64,000 nt of DNA from Argentina anserina (lineage: Eukaryota > Streptophyta > Magnoliopsida > Rosales > Rosaceae): the NCBI RefSeq assembly GCF_933775445.1, contig NC_065875.1, forward strand, positions 4,043,001-4,107,000. Reading direction: 5' to 3'. A program made the position numbers and the translations under genes. This document shows, piece by piece, positions 11,486 to 23,455 of this stretch (position 1 is the stretch's first letter; every line of letters begins with the position of its first letter). The notes beneath the pieces were generated by a model that saw only the letters and a program-made list of their open reading frames with translations, made no database searches and was not told where the DNA came from.

Positions 11486-12452
11486 CACACCTGATTCACA
11501 GCATATGAAATATCCGGCCTGGTAAGGGTTAAGTATTGAAGAGCACCCACAACACTTCGGTATTCAGTACCATTAGAAAGAGAAGTGCCATCAGTGATAC
11601 TCAACCGTTTACTGCTGGACGGAGTACTGACTGAAGATGCCTCAAGAATATTGGTACGGTGCAACAAATCCAATGTATACTTGGTTTGAGTAAGTGCCAA
11701 GCCTGTAGGAGTCCTCTCAGCCTCAATGCCCAAAAAATAATGTAAGGAGCCTAAGTCCTTCATGGAAAATAGCTTGCCCAAGTTTGCAATAAGGTGATGA
11801 ATATAATCTATATGTGTACCAGTGACCAAGATATCATCAACATAGATCAGGAGAAACAATGTAACAGAACCAGAACGATAAACAAAGAGAGAGGAGTCAG
11901 CTTGAGAAGCAATAAAGCCTAATTCCTCCAAATAGGCAGAGAAACAAGAAAACCAAGCTCGGGGGGCCTGTTTCAACCCATATAACGATATGTGAAGCTT
12001 GCATACATGACGTGGATACTCTTTATCAATAAAACCTTGTGGCTACTGCATATAGACATCCTTTAACAAATAACCATGTAAAAAGGCATTCTGAACATCC
12101 AACTGATGTTTAGGCCAACTATATGATACAACAATAGCTAAAATCAACCGTATAGAATAATGTTTGATAACAGGACTGAAAGTCTCACCATAATCCAGAC
12201 CCTCTTGTTGTCGGAAACCCTTCGCAAACGAGCCTTATATCGCTCAATTGATCCATCGTGACGCTTTTTGATTATGTATACCCACTTATTCGGCAACACA
12301 TTCATAGTAGAAGATCTAGGAACAAGCTCCCATGTACCAGCATGAAGCAAGGCATTGAATTCAACACTCATGGCATTACGCCATTCTTCGTGCTTGGCGG
12401 CTTGGGTATAAGATGTGGGTTCAATAGTATGAGTTTCAGAGCTCACCACCAT
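11486..12452 (-). pseudogene. Copia-B reverse transcriptase
   Basis: Minus-strand pieces 12144-12452 (WRNAMSVEFNALLHAGTWEL, ERYKARL) and 11486-11976 (QAPRAWFSCFSAYLEELGF, LLIYVDDILVTG, MKDLGSLHYFLGIE, RPDISYAVNQV) together cover the RT palm, including the intact YVDD catalytic motif. The intervening 170 bp also encode RT-like sequence but are frame-broken. The 3' continuation is displaced by the solo LTR at 9997-11485. Confidence 0.88.
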
Positions 12453-12485
12453 AGCCTATTTAGGATTAGATTTTGTGATTTTGTT

Positions 12486-13244
12486 TTAGCCTCTAGTAAC
12501 AGGACGGGTGGGTAAAGTGGAGGGTGGAGCAGAGGAGGGAGGCATCAAGGCCGATCTAGGAGATTCGGTGAGAGTGGAAGAGGTTGGAGGCACGGAGGAC
12601 TGAGGGCGGTGCTTTTGATAGGTGATTATGGGTTGGGTAGGGGCGGTGGTGAGAGGAGGAGAAGGCACCGGAGGAGATGGAGGTGCAGGGGTGGTCTGTG
12701 TGGTCGGAGAAGGAGGGCGTAATGCTGCAGGTGAAAGAGATGAGGGGTTCGGGCCTTGTGTTTGGGCTGTACTGGGTACTGGATATGTAGAAGTGGTGGT
12801 AACTATACTAAGTGAAGGAGAGGAAATCACCGTTGAGGGAGGAGCAACAATAGGGTCCCAAAAAGGAAAACTTGACTCATCAAAGAGAACGTGACGAGAG
12901 AGATATACACGACCCGTAGACATATCTAAGCACCTATAGCCCTTATGATGAAGCGAATACCCAAGAAAAACACATTTGATGGAGCGAAAATCGAGCTTGT
13001 TTTTTGTATATGGGCGAAGAAACGGAAAGCATGCACAACCGAATGTGCGAAGAGTAGAATAATTTGGAGATACATGGAAGAGTTTTTCATAAAGACTAGC
13101 AAATTGTAAGACATGAGTAGTTAGACGATTGATAAGATAGACCACAGTAGTGGTGGCCTCTATCCAATATGTTTTTGGAATAGATGAATGAGCAAGAAGT
13201 GCCAAAGCAGTTTCAACTATGTGGCGATGTTTGCATTCGGCCAA
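12486..13244 (-). pseudogene. Copia-B integrase C-terminal region
   Basis: The frame reads HRHIVETALALLAHSSIPKT, YWIEATTTVVYLINRL, LRTFGCACFPFLRPY and KCVFLGYSLHHKGYRCLD, the usual end of a copia integrase core followed by a proline/serine/threonine-rich linker of about 120 residues before RT. The catalytic D-D-E part lies at 13245-13880, where stops and frameshifts break the reading. Confidence 0.85.
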
Positions 13245-13886
13245 ACCATTTTGTTCTAGTGTATGAGGACATGAGTAACGATGGTGAATGCCATGTTGAG
13301 TAAAGAATTTCTTGAATTTATAGTTGACAAACTCACCACCGCCATCAGATTGAAATTGTTGTATGGATGTAGAAAATTGATTTTGGACATATTAGGCGAC
13401 AAAATGCGAGTAAACCTCATATTTTTGTTTCATATAAAATATCCACGAGTATCTAGAGAAATTATCAATGAAGATGACATAGTATTAGAAACCTTGAAGA
13501 GAAATAGTAGGAGAGGACCAAACATCACTATGGATTATTTGAAAATGGATTGTAGTAATAGACTCCGATAAATGGAATGGTAATCTCCAAGATTTTCCCA
13601 ACATACAAGTATGACACGTGGGCAATTTATTATCAATTGGAGAAAGTTGGGATACAAGACGACTAAAGACTTGGAAGGAGGTATGACCTAAACGAGTATG
13701 TCACACCTCGGCAAGGACACATACACTATGGAAAGATAAATAACTTGATTTATTAAGACTTAATTTATTAGGTGATATTGGACCCGGCTGAATTGGATAG
13801 AACCCATTGCTACTCCGCCCCATCAAAAGCGTCTTCCCAGATTTGAGGTTCTTTACATAGAAAACATGAGGAAACATTAGAATATA

Positions 13887-14240
13887 TCATGAGTGATCAG
13901 AGAGTAATTTATGGGCAGATAATATATTTGCGGAAGAATTAGGACAATAAAGGACATCTTGTAAAATAAGAGAAGAGGGAGTAGAGGGGAAAAAAACTGT
14001 TCCAATACTAGAGATAGGCAAACCTTGGCCATGGACTACACCGCCAACTGTATCGTTCCCATTATAAGTCCTTTGATTAGTAAGAACGTGAGGATCATTT
14101 GTGATATGTGTATTAGACCCAGTGTCAAGCAACCAAGTAGATGAGGGAGAGGTGGTGCCGTCATCCATAGCAGAGAGGCGCTGGGTGAGGGTGCGGCCCT
14201 CATAGGCCATATTCATACGATGATAACAATCAATACCCAT
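13887..14240 (-). pseudogene. Copia-B protease and end of zinc knuckle
   Basis: The reading contains GHMGIDCYHRMN, the second half of a CCHC zinc knuckle, then STWLLDTGSNTHITND, the aspartic protease active-site motif D-T-G, and ends in LQDVLYCPNSSANILSAHKL, the usual protease/gag-pre-integrase boundary. The first half of the knuckle is separated by the gypsy-like insertion to the right. Confidence 0.85.
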
Positions 14241-14252
14241 ATGCCCGGATCT

Positions 14253-16711
14253 GAAGAAAATTTAGCACGAACCTCGGAACTCGGATTTGTTTATGAGGGG
14301 TTAAGGCTAATATTAACAAAATGCACTTTACCTATTCCGTTTGATTTACAACCTACAACAATCATTCATTCAATCATCAAAAATAACAACCTAAGATAAA
14401 ATTACTATATATTAGAACAAAGTAAGAAAAACATATACAAATTTACAATATGAATAGTGAATTCGAACTTAAAACATTGGGATCCATAAAGATAGATCCC
14501 CGGTAATGGCGCCATTTGATCGGTTTGATTACTCGAGATCAATATTAACCCTGTAAGTATCATTAGTAGTATGAAGCAAGAGGGTATTATTCACAAACCG
14601 GGGATCCAACCAGGGTAAAGAATCACAAACAATTAACAACGAATTCATAAGAGATATAAAGATTTGATATAAGATCGGATCAAGAACATAAAAATAAATC
14701 TTAAACTAATATATACATGTGATCAACTAACCAACACATAAACATCACCAAACAAAATGTCACATGTAGCTTCAAAATCACAATCTCATCCTATGCAAAC
14801 ACCGAGCCTTAGCGGACAAGTATTGAGTGAACAAACAATAACCTAATGCCGAACTAGGTTACTTAGCGCATCCCTAACTTGAAACATGGCCTGGTAATCC
14901 TATCTTAGTACTTAGAAATTACAAGATAACATGTCATTCTCAATCTTACCACTTCATTGATTCATATCTTATCTAATTACTTAGCGCATCTTAAATAACA
15001 ACGGATCATGGTTAATTCCTAGTGATTACTAACAAGTCAAGCATGTCACTTACTTTAACAAGTTAACAAAAACACTTAAGAATCTTATATGCAAAACTAA
15101 CTTAGCGCCTTGAATCACATATAGTTAACGCACAAGAAAGAGAATCATTAAATCATTGAATTATAAACTCACGACATCTACATAAAAATCATAGAAAACA
15201 AAATCAGAACTATTTTATAACATCTTGCAAAATCGTAAACTACATATGAGTATTCCACAAATTCGGAACTAGCCAAAAACAGAAACACAACATCATAAAA
15301 AGAATACAAACCGAAAACATAAGTGAAGAAGTAACGAGTTACACATTGTAAATCTCCTTAGCGGTATCAAAACAAGGCAGCACTGCTTCAACTTGAATGA
15401 CAATCCTAGACGTAGCGCTTTGGATCGAATGGAATGAAAGGAAGATGGTGTGTTCGGCTTGAATGACTTTGAGAATGATGAGTAGTGTTTAAGGCAGAGC
15501 TTTGGCTAGTCTTGTAAGCAAGGTTGATGATGATTTTCTATGAAAATGAGGTGCTATATATAGAGGAAGAAACTCAAAGGAGGCTGGCCACAAAGTCCAC
15601 AAAGTTGAAACCAAATTGGTTGAGGTTTCCTAGATTTTCTCAATTCGGCAGATCTAACATTTGTGCCTTGCTCTGGCCATAACTTTCTCTAGAAAATAGA
15701 TATTGAGCTGATTTCAACGGCATTTGAAAATAAACTCTCATAGCTTTTCATCCATATATCATGCATTTTCTGAATCGTTGTGAGTTGTCCAGGGGAGCCG
15801 TCAAAGTTGGATGATATGCACTGTCAGAATTCTGAATTCTATAAGGATTGGACATTAATTGCATATCTTCTTCCTCCTTTAATGTTGATTTCTTTTGCAT
15901 AAATTTCTTTATTTGAATTAGGGAGGCAGAAAGAGTCTTAATTGTTGTAGCCTTATTTGAATTTTCTTACATCTTCTCATTAATTTGGTGCATGCCTTCT
16001 TTGACTTTCTTACCTCTTCTCATTAATTTGCTGCATGCATTCTTTGACATTCTTTAGTACAGGAATTTATGGTGATTCTAATATATATCCATGCCTCTAT
16101 ACATAGGAGAAACAAGGTCTCAACTTTCCCTCACAGCCCTTGGATCAAAAGCAAATCAATGGCTGAGATAATTCTGCCGAGTTCACTGGACCTCCGAGTA
16201 ATGATTCGGTCATATCTCCATGTAGGAATAAGATATTGATTTGATTCCAATTCCTACAGAAACTAGACTCACACAGCTTTCTATCCATATATGGTACGTC
16301 TTCTAATTCGATCATAGCTGTTCAGGGGAGCCCATCGAAGTTGGATTACGAATCTTGACAGCATTTTGATTCTTGCATGGATTGGGCTTTTAAGTGCATA
16401 TCTTCTTCTCTTTCCTTGTGGAACTAGGATTGCTTTTATTCTCTAACATGGATTTGTATTTCCTAATAAGAATAAGTACGTTAGAAACAAAAAAGTAGGA
16501 AAGGATGAATCCTACTCGAACAAGGAATCATATCTCAACAAGGATTCTTAACACTTAGCACGATTTCATCATCAATTAACTCATAATTAATATAAGCTCT
16601 ACCTAAACACTTATTTATACAAAAGAAACTAAAACATACTAAATAAGAGGTAACAAAGAGTAAAAATATGGTATAAACGCATTAAGAACGTCACACTTTG
16701 TGCTCTTATCT
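14253..16711 (-). mobile_element. Gypsy-like LTR plus leader fragment nested in Copia-B gag
   Basis: A 2.46-kb non-coding insertion separates Copia-B gag from its zinc knuckle. The part 14517-16711 is LTR-like: its start (tgatcgg...ccctgtaagtatcatt) and end (aagaacgtc...gtgctcttatc) match in layout the 1.5-kb LTR family seen at 9997 and 61488. Two bases left of it, 14497-14514 (tccccggtaatggcgcca) matches 16 of 18 bases of the tRNA-Asp 3' end, a primer site used by some Ty3/gypsy lineages. The 14253-14496 stretch would be leader of the element; everything else is deleted. The left boundary is approximate and a target duplication is not clear. Confidence 0.75.
14497..14514 (-). promoter_or_regulatory. 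tRNA-Asp-type primer binding site
   Basis: The minus strand reads TGGCGCCATTACCGGGGA. Compared with the tRNA-Asp complement TGGCGCCGTTGCCGGGGA, recalled from plant gypsy elements, it has two differences, both G to A (C to T on the other strand), consistent with methylcytosine decay. Confidence 0.7.
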
Positions 16712-16806
16712 GGTGCTAGACCAAGAATGGAAGCTCCACGGGATTGGGGACGGGAGCTAGAACCACGAGCATAAGTGGAGGGGCCAGAGAATGAAGGCCG
16801 AGAGAC

Positions 16807-17652
16807 TTAATTTGGCCGGCCCCGAGAGGGGTTGTTACCACGTCCCCGAGATCCACCAATGGAGGTGCGCTGCATTTGAGTAACCAGTGCAGTGGGAGGC
16901 GCATCCAATTCAGCTTGGTTATGATCATGCGTCCGGCTTTCAGCATTGAGAAGCAAGGCTTCAAGGGCATCATAGGTGATGGGAGTATCATGAGCTTGGG
17001 CTGAGCTGACAATGTTCTCATACAACGGCCAAACGTTGTTCATAATGATAGAGATGAGATCGACTTCATCAATTGGATGACCAGTAAAGGCTAAAGTGTC
17101 AGCAACCTCATTCACCTTATCAAGATAATTAGAGATAGAACGATCCCCACGAGTGATTCGGAGGAGGCGGCTACGCAATTGAAGGATGCGATTGTGATTT
17201 TGAGAGGCATATCGGCGGGCAAGAGATGTCCAGGTAGAGTGGGAGGACCCAGATCGAGAGACAGTCGCCAAAACTGAGGGTGTGAGAGAGCCATTGATCC
17301 AGCCGAGGATCATCTGGTCAGTTGTAATCCACTCCTCATAAAGTGGATTGACTTGGTCAATCATTTGACCGAAAACATCACGGAGGAAAGCAGGTGGGCA
17401 GGGTTTTGTGCCTTCAACATAGCTCATAAGATTGCGACTACGAAGGAGAGGGGTCATTTGGGCGAGCCACAAAGCATAGTTGGTACGATCAAGGCGGATT
17501 GTGAGGAAGTTGGAGATGGTAGTGTTTGTGGTGGTGTGAGTGGCTAGTGAGGGTGGAGGATTAGTAGTGGTAGAACTGGCTGGGGATGGAGGAGGGATGG
17601 GAGCATCAGCCATTTGGGAAGGGAGAGGAGGGATTGATAAGCAAGGCGTCAT
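16807..17652 (-). pseudogene. Copia-B gag polyprotein
   Basis: A 281-residue reading starts MTPCLSIPPLPSQMADAP, with a low-complexity Ser/Pro/Thr N-terminus. It then has the gag-polypeptide/UBN2 core: LDRTNYALWLAQMTPLLRSR, ITTDQMILGWINGSLTPSVL, STWTSLARRYASQNHNRILQ and LDKVNEVADTLAFTGHPIDE, and an RGRGNNPSRGRP basic tail before a TAA at 16807. Downstream codons to about 16712 look like a gag tail in a shifted frame (SGPSTYARGSSSRPQSRG), so the stop may be secondary. The nested gypsy-like fragment follows. Confidence 0.88.
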
Positions 17653-17675
17653 TTAGACTATGGCTTTGGATACCA

Positions 17676-17931
17676 TGAAAGATTTCAGAATGGAGAGGTA
17701 AACTTGATTGATTTCCATTCACAAGTCTTACACAATTTATACAGAGAAAGGAACAATTTAGATCATGTAGTTTTGGAATATACATAATTATTGGATCAAT
17801 CTACTGCATGATACTAGCTATTACAGAGAGGTGATTATATAGATTAGGAAATACTGGAATCATCCTTGATTTGAGCTTGATTTGCTGCATTCAATTCCGG
17901 ATCAGCAGAGCTTGAATTGATATGGTTAACA
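17676..17931 (-). repeat. 5' LTR of Copia-B
   Basis: 256 bp, uninterrupted copy of the LTR. The primer site tggataccat lies directly on its left side in plus coordinates. Confidence 0.9.
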
Positions 17932-20900
17932 TTCTGATGAACTAGTTGAACTTGAACATGCGGGTGCGATTATTATTTGGGAAGAAATACCCGTATCATT
18001 GGAGCAAAGGAGATCTAATCACTTGGTAGAAAGGAAAAAGGCTCTATGAGCCCGTTATGTATATGGCATAATCTTCTTAATAACAAATCTTTGTGCTTGG
18101 TTTGTTCGTGACTATGGGCAGAGGGTGTTACCTGAGCTCCACTTGTTAGCCATCTCAGTTTATCCAATGTCAACACAACAACAAATCAGGGCTGATATTC
18201 TCAAGCAGCACAATCAGATCAGTCTTCCTACTCTATTTCCTAATCTATCTTGACATAGCTGCAATTGTGCAATAGAGATTGTAGATTGATTTGTAATTGA
18301 TTCTGTCATTATGTTGATAGCAAAACCTATGGATCTAAATTGTAAATCTCTCTGTATAAATATGTAAAGATGGGATGAATAGAATCAAGTAACTTACCTT
18401 AGCAATTCTGAGTTCTTCACCACTGTACGTAACTGTTGTCCTCTAGCCCTCTTCCCAAAAGATGTGAATTTCTTGCTTCATTTTGGTCAAATGTTATGTA
18501 GAACACAAGCTCCTAATTCCAATACCGTGACTAAATTCTAATGCCAATATCCCCTATGTCTTAGACTCTTAAAATCAGTTTCATTTATGGGTGATAATTA
18601 ATATTTCTATGTTAAATCCCACAAATATGTTTTTTGAAAATTGACACCTTGTAGATACTAAGAGTGACAAATTTCCACACGATTGAGACCGAAAAGCTAC
18701 ATATAATGATGGTAATTGTCTCCTTCATCTTAGATTTCTTTTGCAGATTTGAGATCTTGTGGACACGATGGAAGTGATTGTTTTCATACACAAGGAGTTC
18801 TGCGTGTGAGTTTAGGATGCTTTGTATCTTTTTTACTTGCATTGCTCGATGCTCCTCAATAAAATTATATACTTGATACTTGTAATGGCTACAGATGATA
18901 AGAACTGATATCCTTAACATTGGATTCAGATATTTTTCTTTCTAATGTTTCTGACAACATGTAAAGCAAGAAAACTATATAAAGCTACCAATGCCTGGCA
19001 TTCTGGGTGGTGGGGATTCAAGCTGTTCGAATGGCTTGTATCGATGATGATCCGCTCTTCTGTCCTTCTAACTATATTCATATATATGGTACGTTAATCT
19101 AAGAGGTTCTCTTTTATCTCTTATCATCTCTGATCATGCATATATCACTTGAGAAGGAAACTTGGCATGCTGTATGTTGATGTTGAAGATTGAAGACCAA
19201 TTTTCTACCTCTGTTTATTCATCTTTGTTTTGTTATTACTTGGAAATGGTTTCAAAGTTAACCTGGTGATTCCTATATTGGCAGGTGAATTTGCTCGTGT
19301 CGGTGTAGGGTAACTTCAGAATCTGTGTCTAATGTTATTACATGTCTACACTTGCATGAACTGTTTGCTAGGCTGGACAAGACCATGTTTAGTGCTTTCT
19401 TGTAGCATGGAGGACATCCAAGCAATGTGTAATTTTAAATTTGCTGTATTTGTTGTTCTGGTTTGCATTATAGATGCATGTTTACCTGGGAAATAATTCG
19501 AAGGAGGACGTCCAAAACTATTTCTATGATTTCAGACAGGACTAGAAATGTAAATTAACCAGAGTCAAATCCATATTGTATTTGGATATTGATTTTGGAG
19601 TTGGAATACCTTTAATGATTGGCTGAAAAATATACAAGAGAAAAACTATAGGAACAAATTGTTGCATTTTCGACACACTATTTCTACTGCCCAACCCTCC
19701 ATATTTATGTTACATATTGTTTCATTACCTAATTGAGATGGTGCAGTCATGCATAATTCCATAGCAGAACATGTTTCTAGATCATAAGCTAGCAGTTTAT
19801 TTCCTTTCAGTTTTCAGAATTCAGATCACTTTGATTGATCACATCTGGCCCTTTCTTCTCATGACAGGATCTTTCTCGTTCTCCAACTTATAAGTGTGAT
19901 CCAGTTTATTAGATGGTGGAATAAGTATCGGATGCCCGACAAGCAAAAGAAGCAGAGGTCTAACTTCTATTTAACTGGAAATCTGTCATTAGTTCATATA
20001 TATTATCAGTTTACTAGTTATATAAATAGAAGAATCAGGTCCACCATATCTACTGCAACTCAGAAACAAGTGACTTTCAAATAATTAGGATTACTACTCA
20101 TAAACCATTTTGAATGACCTCATGTGAATTATTTAGCATGTTGTGAAGCCTGATGCTCCTTACCCGTCTCTATTTAGGCGCCCCGGCCCCAAAGCAATTA
20201 AGGATCCAGTTTCTAATTTCTTGTTAAACTTTAACTCATAGATAACTGTTGGTAATATTCTCAAATTAAATTTCATTGTCTTGGTGAGTAAGTTCTGAGA
20301 TTTTACTTTCTACTATTGAATGAGATAACTTTTCTTGAGACTTGATACATTTTTATTTCTTCCCTTCGTAATTGCTTTAATATATCTTCTCTTATATTCT
20401 CCACAGCTGCTCCCTTGGATTGTTCATGTCTACATTGTTTTACATCGCATCGATGTGTGGAATTGCACTTATGTACTTGGTCATTTGCAATGAAATCCTC
20501 ATGTGCTCTCAATATCTTCTTCATCATATGGATTGCTGTTCTGCTTATCATAGTGATGTATGTATCCCTACACTCCAAGGTTCATTACTAGCTAGTAATT
20601 ACACCCACGTTATAGTATCTCTTCTCAGAAAGCTGTCTGATGCATTGTAATTTACATATTGAGATGATTGCAATTGTTCCTCTCGCCTTCATGCCTCTTA
20701 TAAAGTTGTATAAATAATGCAGGTAAATCATGGCTTCATACATTGTTTTCCCGTGTTGGTCTGCTATCAGAAGGTTAGTACGTAATTTAGGCCAAATGTC
20801 AACTACTCTATATGTATATAACTGCCGGTCCTGATTCTGCTAAGCGTTGTATGGGATACATGTCTGTTCTTCACTCCTCTCACCTATGTATATTGCATCT

Positions 20901-22466
20901 ATTATACTGTCGAGATATATATTTTTCGGATGTTGCTAGTTTGTTTTTAAATCCAGATGATTTTCAAGTTCATTTATGATAAAAAGGTCTTTAGAGATTG
21001 ACTTAAGCAAAATGGTTTGCTGTTTGATATTTTAGTTGCACTAACTGTAAAAATAATCAAAACAAAAGTACATTCAGGATATCAGATATTGTGAGTAACT
21101 TAGTTTCTAAATGATGAAATGAGTTGAGAACATTTGTTTGTATATGGCCTTCGATCAGTTACAAAACTTTATGCAATTCAGCATTTGCATAGCAACATGA
21201 AACGCTGTGATGCTATATTGTTTTCAACTTTAAACCCTTGGCTTTCAGTGAACCTGCCAATGAGGAATGCAACCCACAAAAACAAGGGAATGGAAATAAT
21301 GATTGGACTACCATCCTAGTAAGAATGCTGTTCTATATTTCTGTTCGTTATTCTAATATGACCACATTGATTAGCGTATACTTTTGAATTGAAAGTGTAT
21401 ACTAATCTCATAATGCAAAACCCACAATAATAAGTTGAGTAAAACCTACTATTTGCATAATTCATTCTGTTTATAAAATTAAGAACTGCATGGATAAGTT
21501 AGTATCCAGTTATCAAGAGGAGTAGTTAAGCTGTCAAGGTTGAGTCTTGTACTGAAGAATAGCATGCACCTAATCTGTCTAGTATGCTGTGTTAATATCC
21601 CCTTACTTGCAGGGCTTCCTAATAGCAATATGTGCCATTGTCATGGCAACTTTTTCGACTGGTGTTGATTCGCAATCATTTCAGGTGACTATCATTATGT
21701 TCAAGGAAATTCTAACTTCATTTGGTTGTTATCAAATGGGACAGAAGCAACTAAATTCAGTTCTTAAAATCCATTGACCTACTAAAAAACAAAATGTGCA
21801 TTCACCAAGTTAATATATACTTAGTTTAGTTTAGCTTGGGTGGTGATTTTGCAGTATTGTTAGACCCAAAACAAAGATAAGAACAAAAAAAAAGATACTA
21901 CTTGTAGACAAGAGAGTGTACCTAAAACTTTCAAGGATGTTTTATGCTAAATGATAAAAGATAACACTGGATTTTGATTCTGTATTGTAACAAATACTAA
22001 AAAAATTCTTCCTATGAACTGCAGTTTCTGCACACTGAAGTTCAACATGAAGATGATATCCCTTACAAATTCGGATTCTTTCACCTAGTATTTTCCTTGG
22101 GGGCCATGTATTTTGCGATGCTATTCATCAGTTGGAATCTCAAATAACTCAGCTCAGAAGTAATCGAATTACTATGTTTTAGTTATTCAGAATTTTAGAT
22201 CTCCTTGTCTAAAAACTTCCACTTCATTTCGGTCATTGTACATAACTTTCCAAAACAATCAGGTGGAGCATTGATGTTGGCTGGGCTAGTATATGGGTAA
22301 CGATTGTCAATGAATGGTTTGCAGCCTCGATATATCGTAAGTACCTAGCTTGTCTTGAATATAAATTTTCGGTTGAACAAGTTATCATTTCAGCCAAACT
22401 GGTAAACCAAATAGTATAACTTCAGCAAGGAAATTTGACTTCAAGCAACTTTTGTGCGGTATGGAC

Positions 22467-23455
22467 TGTTGGAAAATGGTTGGAAAAACCATTTAAAACC
22501 AAATTTTAATTGATTAATTAAATTAAGTTAAACTTATAATTAATCAAAGATGAACATAGATTTGAGTTCTCCATAATGAGGGCTACAAGATCATATGTTT
22601 GTTTGTGTAATTTGGTTGTGGGTGAATAAGAAATTGTCACTCAAAGATGGCTACTTAGAATGAGGGAAATGTATTTGTCCCACATTGGAAAAGAGAAGTG
22701 TTGAAAAGACTTTATATAGAATCCATTATGTATGGATTGTAAAGTGTGTAAGTCTCTTTATACCCTCTTGTGCATGCGCAAGGGTGCAAATCCTAGGTCA
22801 CAAGGGAAACCCGTGCGACCTGCGGACACGAATGCAACACCGAATTGAGGGTCGGAACGCAGATTCTTTTTGCATTTCCGAAAATTCGGTTTTGACTTTT
22901 CAAATTCTCTTGACTGTTCAAATTCTTCTTTTGTAACAACTGAGTTATTGTGTTATGAAGAATTATAACAGAATTGAAATCAATGTTTGTAACATATGTA
23001 ACTCATATATGTTATGATCTTTTGATTTCTATAACAGCCATCTTATTAATTGCTGATTGCAAATCCTCACAGTATAAATAGCCACTATCCTTTCATTGTA
23101 ACATTATCCCATTCAAAACACAATCTTCTCCCACTCTCAAAATTCTTAGCTTTTCTCTGGTGATAGAAAGAGGTACCTTTCGAGTTCGTTGAAGGTTCTA
23201 GTTAGTAATGCAACTTCCTAGAATCGTTTAGTCGTTATATCCTGGGAGATAAGCGCTAAGCATCCTTGCACCGGTAGAGGAGGCGTAAACGTCTTAAGGA
23301 CAGTGTGGTATCACACACGTCTCGACTAGTTCTTCTATCACCAATCGTTCGGTATTTTGGTTGAATTTCTTTTCGTGTTCTTCGTTTCTGATTTATAATT
23401 ATTTATAATTCGACTTATTAAATTATATATGCAATATATCACTGTTTTTATAACA
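22467..23455 (+). mobile_element. Solo LTR of the Copia-C family in the last SERINC exon
   Basis: 989 bp starting TGTTGGAAAATGG and ending TTTTTATAACA, flanked by a perfect 5-bp duplication tggac (22462-22466 and 23456-23460). Its reverse complement matches the Copia-C LTRs at 33261-34267 and 38686-39653 over its full length. A TATA-like cagtataaatag is visible near 23068. It carries no genes; the short open frame at 22685-22936 recurs in the other LTR copies only because the repeat recurs. The insertion splits the last coding exon of the SERINC-like gene between bases encoding YLWT and LFSPIVRQ. Confidence 0.93.

Larger units (their letters stand above)
7910..17931 (-). mobile_element. Copia-B: 10-kb copia retrotransposon hosting three nested insertions
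   Basis: LTRs of about 256 bp (7910-7978 plus 9199-9385 on the left, 17676-17931 on the right) share tgaaagatttcagaatgg at one end and gatatggttaaca at the other. On the minus strand the order is gag (16807-17652), protease (13887-14240), integrase (12486-13244), reverse transcriptase (11486-12452) and RNase H (9298-9950). The primer site (TGGTATCC...) directly follows the right LTR, and a G-rich polypurine tract precedes the left LTR. Flanking pentamers atctg (7905-7909) and ttctg (17932-17936) are a probable target duplication. Removing three nested elements gives a normal-sized copia. It lies inside an exon of the SERINC-like gene. Confidence 0.92.

Noticed and set aside
18136..18250. Extension of the second SERINC exon past the LPELH residues (open to about 18250)
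   Set aside because: Family comparison places an intron there; the next exon resumes with LRSCGHDGSDCF. The open continuation has no family similarity. The donor itself appears altered by one base.
22685..22936. The same short peptide (MQHRIEGRNADSFCISEN...) encoded at 22685, 33703 and 39128
   Set aside because: It is conserved only because all three sites are copies of one LTR; flanks diverge likewise and one copy has a deletion.
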